A DNA stretch of 35,050 nucleotides, from the NCBI RefSeq assembly GCF_027853235.1, contig NZ_WKJG01000035.1, forward strand, positions 1 through 35,050. The letters run 5' to 3'. Positions 33,512 through 35,050 of this stretch are shown piece after piece (position 1 is the first letter of the stretch; the number at the start of each line of letters is the position of its first letter). This stretch comes from Aliibacillus thermotolerans. GTDB lineage: Bacteria > Bacillota > Bacilli > Bacillales > Marinococcaceae. Under the pieces are notes generated by a model. It made no database searches. It saw nothing but the letters and a program-made list of their open reading frames with translations, and was not told where the DNA came from. A program made the translations under genes and the position numbers.

Positions 33512-33740
33512 TTACTCGTTCATCACTTCAGAATGTACCTCTAAAAGTTCTTTTCCACCTTCTACTTCATTTGCAAAACTCCCAAGCTGCTTGTGTCGTT
33601 TCCTTCCATTCCGCAATTTCTTCTTCTGTCGGATAATAAATCTCAACTCCCATGCCTTCTTCTAATTTAGCATACACTTCTTCCCCTGCTTGAGCGATTG
33701 TTTCATGAGGCTGTCTAATAAGTTCTGAAAAATAAATCGA
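33512..33740 (-). pseudogene. Remnant of a TRAP-type (DctP-like) solute-binding protein
   Basis: The minus strand reads QPHETIAQAGEEVYAKLEEG, then EIYYPTEEEIAEWKETTQAA. This resembles the C-terminal region of DctP-family binding proteins, where a [FVY]-PT-EE motif precedes the last helix. A frameshift follows. The neighbouring frame completes the protein as FANEVEGGKELLEVHSEVMN and stops at 33512. No upstream domains remain. Family assignment is tentative. Confidence 0.45.
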
Positions 33741-33768
33741 GAGTTCCTTTCAACAATCATTTAGCGTC

Positions 33769-33984
33769 GAAACGGTGCCATACATCGTGCATGGATTGCT
33801 TTCACAATGGTGTTTGGATTGAAACGGTACCATGATCCATTCATCGCTTGTTTCCACAAACTATTTTTGAATGAAACAGTGTTATGAGCCATCCATGGCT
33901 TACTTCCATCAAAAATTTGGTGTTGGAAACATGCCTATTCGGTCAAGAGACGTTTCCAGAAGCAATTTTTGATGAAGCGGTAAC
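33769..33984. repeat. Degenerate tandem repeat, about 52-bp unit
   Basis: Units start with GAAACGGT/GAAACAGT-like boxes at 33769, 33821, 33873, 33926 and 33974 (spacings 52, 52, 53 and 48). They share a CCAT element about ten bases in and a TTTCCAC/TTTTTGAAT-type end. Half a unit precedes the first box. The period is not a multiple of three and no frame stays open, so it is noncoding. Confidence 0.65.
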
Positions 33985-34025
33985 AAAAAATGTCCAAAAA
34001 GTCACCAATCATGACTTTTTGGACA
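33985..34025 (-). terminator. Intrinsic terminator of the tRNA operon
   Basis: On the minus strand TGTCCAAAAAGTCA and TGACTTTTTGGACA form a perfect 14-pair stem with a seven-base loop, followed by TTTTTT. It lies 41 bases after tRNA-Phe, the last gene of the operon. Confidence 0.92.
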
Positions 34026-34066
34026 GCTCCTTTTTTCTATTATCTATAATGTATGTACTATAGCAA

Positions 34067-34142
<76 letters not shown>

Positions 34143-34270
34143 GTTTCTAAGTTTCTTGCATCACATTTTTATTTTTCTCTCGCACGACGTCCTCTGTCCG
34201 CTCCTCTAAATGACTCTTATGATGAGGTGATGCGTTTTCTTAAGAGTGATTCATTACTAATTTAAAAGAA

Positions 34271-34346
34271 TGGCGGGCCTGACGGGACTCGAACCCGCGA
34301 TCTCCTGCGTGACAGGCAGGCATGTTAACCGCTACACTACAGGCCC
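34271..34346 (-). tRNA. tRNA-Asp (GTC)
   Basis: 76 bases with encoded CCA. Acceptor GGGCCTG pairs with CAGGCCC, the anticodon loop is CTGTCAC (anticodon GTC), and the T loop is TTCGAGT. The gap to tRNA-Phe (128 bases) has no gene. Confidence 0.97.
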
Positions 34347-34353
34347 TTTTTGT

Positions 34354-34656
34354 GAAGAATAAGCTGCGAATCTCTTCGTCAGCTGCACTCGTTCAGTCAG
34401 TCACGTACGAGGTACGCTCCTTCCTTCTCTCACTTGCTTCCTCGACCTTCTTGCTTCTTCTTCACAAAAAGATAGAGGAAGAATAAGCTGCGAATCTCTT
34501 CGTCAGCTAAACTCGTTCAGTCAGTCACGTACGAGGTACGCTCCTTCCTTCTCTCACTTGCTTCCTCGACCTTCTTGCTTCTTTCTTCACAAAAAGATAG
34601 AGGAAGAATAAGCTGCGAATCTCTTCGTCAGCTAAACTCGTTCAGTCAGTCACGTT
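34354..34656. repeat. 124-bp tandem repeat inside the tRNA operon
   Basis: A unit beginning GAAGAATAAGCTGCGAATCT starts at 34354, 34478 and 34603 (periods 124 and 125; the extra base is a T in a CTTCTTTC run). The third copy stops after about 54 bases at TCAGTCACGT. Copies are nearly identical. Each unit holds a hairpin (AGCTGCGAA / TTCGTCAGCT) and the short palindrome CGTACGAGGTACG. It lies entirely between tRNA-Asp and tRNA-Glu. Confidence 0.9.
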
Positions 34657-34676
34657 CTGAAATTACCTTTAAAAAT

Positions 34677-34751
34677 TGGTGACCCGTAGGGGATTCGAAC
34701 CCCTGTTACCGCCGTGAAAGGGCGGTGTCTTAACCACTTGACCAACGGGCC
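34677..34751 (-). tRNA. tRNA-Glu (TTC)
   Basis: 75 bases with encoded CCA. Acceptor GGCCCGT pairs with ACGGGTC (one G-U), the anticodon loop is CTTTCAC (anticodon TTC), and the T arm contains GGTTCGAATCC. It follows tRNA-Lys by 20 bases. Confidence 0.97.
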
Positions 34752-34771
34752 ACTCTGTTTATGTATAAAAA

Positions 34772-34847
34772 TGGTGAGCCATGGAGGATTCGAACCTCCG
34801 ACCCTCTGATTAAAAGTCAGATGCTCTGCCGACTGAGCTAATGGCTC
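34772..34847 (-). tRNA. tRNA-Lys (TTT)
   Basis: 76 bases with encoded CCA. Acceptor GAGCCAT pairs with ATGGCTC, the anticodon loop is CTTTTAA (anticodon TTT), and the T loop is TTCGAAT. First gene of the operon; the Lys-Glu-Asp-Phe order matches the trnY locus upstream of walR in Bacillus subtilis as I recall it. Confidence 0.97.
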
Positions 34848-34878
34848 GTCAACATTATTTATCAAGACGACAAGTTAA

Positions 34879-34907
34879 ATTCTATCATGATAATATTTTC
34901 TTTTCAA
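34879..34907 (-). promoter_or_regulatory. Sigma-A promoter of the tRNA operon
   Basis: On the minus strand TTGAAA (34907-34902) and TAGAAT (34884-34879) are spaced by exactly 17 bases. The start of transcription would fall about 25 bases before tRNA-Lys. Confidence 0.8.
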
Positions 34908-35050
34908 GAAAAATTTTCATTGTGTCTGAGTCAACCATTTGTGGGCAACTTTTTGTGAACCCCAATAATTGTAAGCGGATTCACTCTTGCTGGGTACTCC
35001 TTTGAAGTGCTATTAATCTCTTTTTAAAAGCCTCTCAATCCTTTGAGCGC
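34908..35050. other. Right edge, no assignable gene
   Basis: On the minus strand the last 38 bases can be read as AQRIERLLKRD followed by a stop at 35013-35015. This could be the tail of a gene outside the window, but it is too short to judge. The rest shows no clear feature. Confidence 0.3.

Noticed and set aside
33769-33984. CRISPR array
   Set aside because: The units diverge throughout their whole length, with no constant repeat and variable spacer pattern, and no cas genes are nearby.

Overview
The window looks like a chromosomal segment of a low-GC, endospore-forming Bacillaceae bacterium. It carries a GerA/B/C-type germinant receptor operon, a YrkE-F-H-I-J type sulfur cluster, and the WalR-WalK-YycH-YycI-YycJ-HtrC operon next to a Lys-Glu-Asp-Phe tRNA operon. 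In Bacillus that last arrangement lies close to the replication origin. A DnaA-box cluster just beyond htrC fits this placement.

Bases 1-10.2 kb form an AT-rich accessory island for reactive sulfur (persulfide/polysulfide) handling. It starts beside the 5' end of an IS1380-type transposase gene. In order it holds a TusA-rhodanese fusion (yrkF, split by a stop codon), DsrE (yrkE), a rhodanese/metallo-beta-lactamase persulfide dioxygenase-like protein (yrkH), TusA (yrkI), a TauE/SafE exporter (yrkJ), a single-domain rhodanese and a CoA-disulfide reductase-rhodanese. The last gene is cut by a complete 2,362-bp IS21-family element and also carries an in-frame stop. Next come a rhodanese-like membrane protein without its catalytic Cys, the persulfide sensor CstR (C31/C60), a membrane-anchored rhodanese and a truncated rhodanese. 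Two near-identical sigma-A promoters (666-694 and 8714-8742) carry a TACC-GGGGTA palindrome between -35 and -10, which suggests that CstR represses both blocks. The island has seven rhodanese-related domains, at least three of them damaged, so it appears to be decaying.

Bases 10.2-11.3 kb are a graveyard: a frameshifted RelE/HigB-like toxin gene and a shredded upstream gene. From 11.3 to 25.2 kb the window is ordinary chromosome: DUF378 protein, Ohr peroxidase, malate:quinone oxidoreductase, the ger operon (with a small fourth gene and a DUF2071 gene upstream), a GltS-like FMN protein, a polar amino acid ABC transporter (possibly cystine) and a divergent acyl-CoA dehydrogenase/DszC-like protein. 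An intergenic repeat and a collapsed EcsA/EcsB-type ABC transporter pseudogene follow.

Bases 26.0-33.0 kb hold the DnaA-box cluster and the wal operon (minus strand). Bases 33.0-35.0 kb hold a mostly noncoding stretch with a TRAP-transporter remnant, a degenerate 52-bp tandem repeat, and the four-gene tRNA operon with its own promoter and terminator. A 124-bp tandem repeat sits between tRNA-Asp and tRNA-Glu.
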